A stretch of DNA of 64,000 nucleotides from Haloarcula regularis. GTDB lineage: Archaea; Halobacteriota; Halobacteria; Halobacteriales; Haloarculaceae. Every line of letters starts with the position of its first letter. Position 1 is the first letter of the stretch. Of the stretch, positions 63,128 through 64,000 are shown in pieces. A program made the translations under genes and the position numbers. Location of the stretch: NCBI RefSeq assembly GCF_029338315.1, contig NZ_CP119794.1, forward strand, positions 806,001 through 870,000. Reading direction: 5' to 3'. The notes beneath the pieces were generated by a model. That model searched no databases, had not been told where the DNA came from, and worked only from the letters and a program-made list of their open reading frames with translations.

Positions 63128-63240
63128 GCGCCAGCGGGGGACTGACGGAGTGGGATTCGGATGCGAGGACGAGCGTCAGCGGGGAACTGTCCGACCATCG
63201 ATCGGGGCCCATCGGGCGGGCGAGCGTCAGCGGGTTACTG
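63128..63240 (+). repeat. Three short imperfect direct repeats
   Basis: GCGCCAGCGGGGGACTG (63128-63144), GAGCGTCAGCGGGGAACTG (63171-63189), GAGCGTCAGCGGGTTACTG (63222-63240), spaced by about 45-50 bp between the two convergent genes; the last one includes the stop codon of the HTH protein. Probably slippage or local duplication. Confidence 0.5.
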
Positions 63241-63573
63241 GACGCGAACCGCCTCGACGGTGTTTGTCTCCGGGGCGTAATCGAGGATACCGAGTGCCCC
63301 CATCTTGGGGAGGTGGTTGTGGTGGAGGGCTATCGAGACGGTCTCGACGAGGTCCGCATCGGACCGCCCGGCGTGCTGTTCGCGTGACGCGATCTCGGCC
63401 GCCAGGTCGGAGAGGGCGACCGGTGCGTCCAGGTCGCACAGGACGTCGATGGCCAGACGCCGGCGCTCGGACGCGAGCAGCTGGTGCCGTTCGGTATCGG
63501 TCAACGTGACGTCGGCGGTCGCGAGGGGAAACATCGTCTCCGGGACTTCCGATGTGTGGTCGTAGGCAGGCAT
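63235..63573 (-). CDS. DUF7344-type winged-helix protein
   Basis: 112 aa, MPAYDHTSEVPETMFPLATADVTLTDTERHQLLASERRRLAIDVL then a winged-helix-like part with VETVSIALHHNHLPKMGALGILDYAPETNTV, the pattern of haloarchaeal DUF7344 proteins. Possible regulator. A TTG seven codons upstream is an alternative start. Confidence 0.8.
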   Translation of the reverse strand: MPAYDHTSEVPETMFPLATADVTLTDTERHQLLASERRRLAIDVLCDLDAPVALSDLAAEIASREQHAGRSDADLVETVSIALHHNHLPKMGALGILDYAPETNTVEAVRVQ

Positions 63574-63791
63574 CCTTGGATCGTGTTTGGACAAAGGTTC
63601 CCTTGCCCCCTAAGCCGACTTGCTAATATATTAGGCTCCCGAGGCGGAGTATGATATTTTCCATTGTCAAGTGAGGGGCTCCCCCCGCCGACAGTTTTAT
63701 TTCAGATACGTACCACTTCGTGACGGAGACGTGCCGAGAGGTGCCTCCGCCGGCGGAGGGTTGATGACGGAAGCGGGTCTGTGTACGGGCA

Positions 63792-64000
63792 TATGTGTAT
63801 GGAGCCACTGACAGATGCCCTCCGGGAGACGCTCGACGTGTTCGAGGGTGACGGGACCCCGTTGACCACGAGCGAGGTCGCGGACCGACTGGAGCTGGGT
63901 CGCCGGAGCACCTACGAGCGACTCGACCGCCTCTCGGCGACCGACCACCTCGAGACGAAGAAGGTCGGAGCGAGCGCCCGGGTGTGGTGGCGGCCTCCAG
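63792..64000 (+). CDS. HTH transcriptional regulator, N-terminal part (cut by window end)
   Basis: Residues read MEPLTDALRETLDVFEGDGTPLTTSEVADRLELGRRSTYERLDRLSATDHLETKKVGASARVWWRPP: a winged helix as found at the start of haloarchaeal multi-domain PAS/GAF/bacterio-opsin-activator proteins. The rest lies outside the window. ATGs at 63792 and 63798 are both possible. Confidence 0.75.

Overview
The window reads as the chromosome of an extremely halophilic archaeon (class Halobacteria, plausibly Haloarculaceae; the family is a guess). Support comes from GC-rich, strongly acidic proteins, an archaeal L37e-Lsm pair, archaeal RNase P component 4 beside a YhbY protein, a 7S/SRP RNA with the archaeal domain IV loop, a HalOD1 protein, soluble haloarchaeal transducer architecture, Tat signal use and many leaderless-looking TATA promoters.

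Layout. 0-13.3 kb: tail of an HTH regulator, M20 peptidase, thioredoxin, spondin-type secreted protein, PAS-containing chemotaxis transducer, a Dna2/Cas4-like helicase-nuclease, PurF, L37e/Lsm, an M42 aminopeptidase and an internally deleted photolyase. 13.5-19.9 kb: a compact sulfur-handling block (rhodanese-metallo-beta-lactamase fusion, two YeeE/YedE half-transporters, PiT-family permease, tandem UspA, small membrane protein plus TauE/SafE exporter, HTH regulator). A short motif with core TATTG recurs upstream of several of these genes, of thioredoxin and of the CoA-disulfide-reductase-like flavoprotein at 29.9-31.3 kb, usually just upstream of the TATA position. I regard this candidate regulon as the most interesting signal in the window. 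20-36 kb: stress proteins, PAC2, a PQQ-repeat membrane protein, and an HTH/DASS-permease/UspA group with palindromic operators overlapping the start codons of the permease and of UspA. 36.2-37 kb: an intact 745-bp IS6-type insertion sequence with 8-bp target duplication. 37-40.3 kb: HalOD1, TrmB regulator and a Gfo/Idh dehydrogenase.

40.5-57.6 kb is visibly more AT-rich and looks like a genomic island ending beside tRNA-Arg(UCG) and a transposase fragment. It holds a TumE-type toxin-antitoxin pair, a potassium/proton homeostasis cluster (two TrkA-C membrane proteins, KhtT-like regulators around a CPA2 antiporter, a second CPA2 antiporter, UspA, TrkA-N and TrkA-C remnants), a ZIP-like transporter and a polyhydroxyalkanoate mobilisation locus (patatin-like depolymerase, AtoE-type permease, 3-hydroxybutyrate dehydrogenase). 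57.7-64 kb returns to GC-rich core genes: SRP RNA, a 390-bp nested inverted repeat, MscS-YhbY-RNase P component 4, two glycosyltransferases and two HTH proteins.

Quality warning. At least fifteen otherwise well conserved genes, including purF and thioredoxin, carry one- or two-base indels, often in short homopolymers, and one carries an in-frame TAG. This density in core genes points to sequencing error more than to mass gene decay, so 'pseudogene' below usually means 'frame broken in this sequence'.
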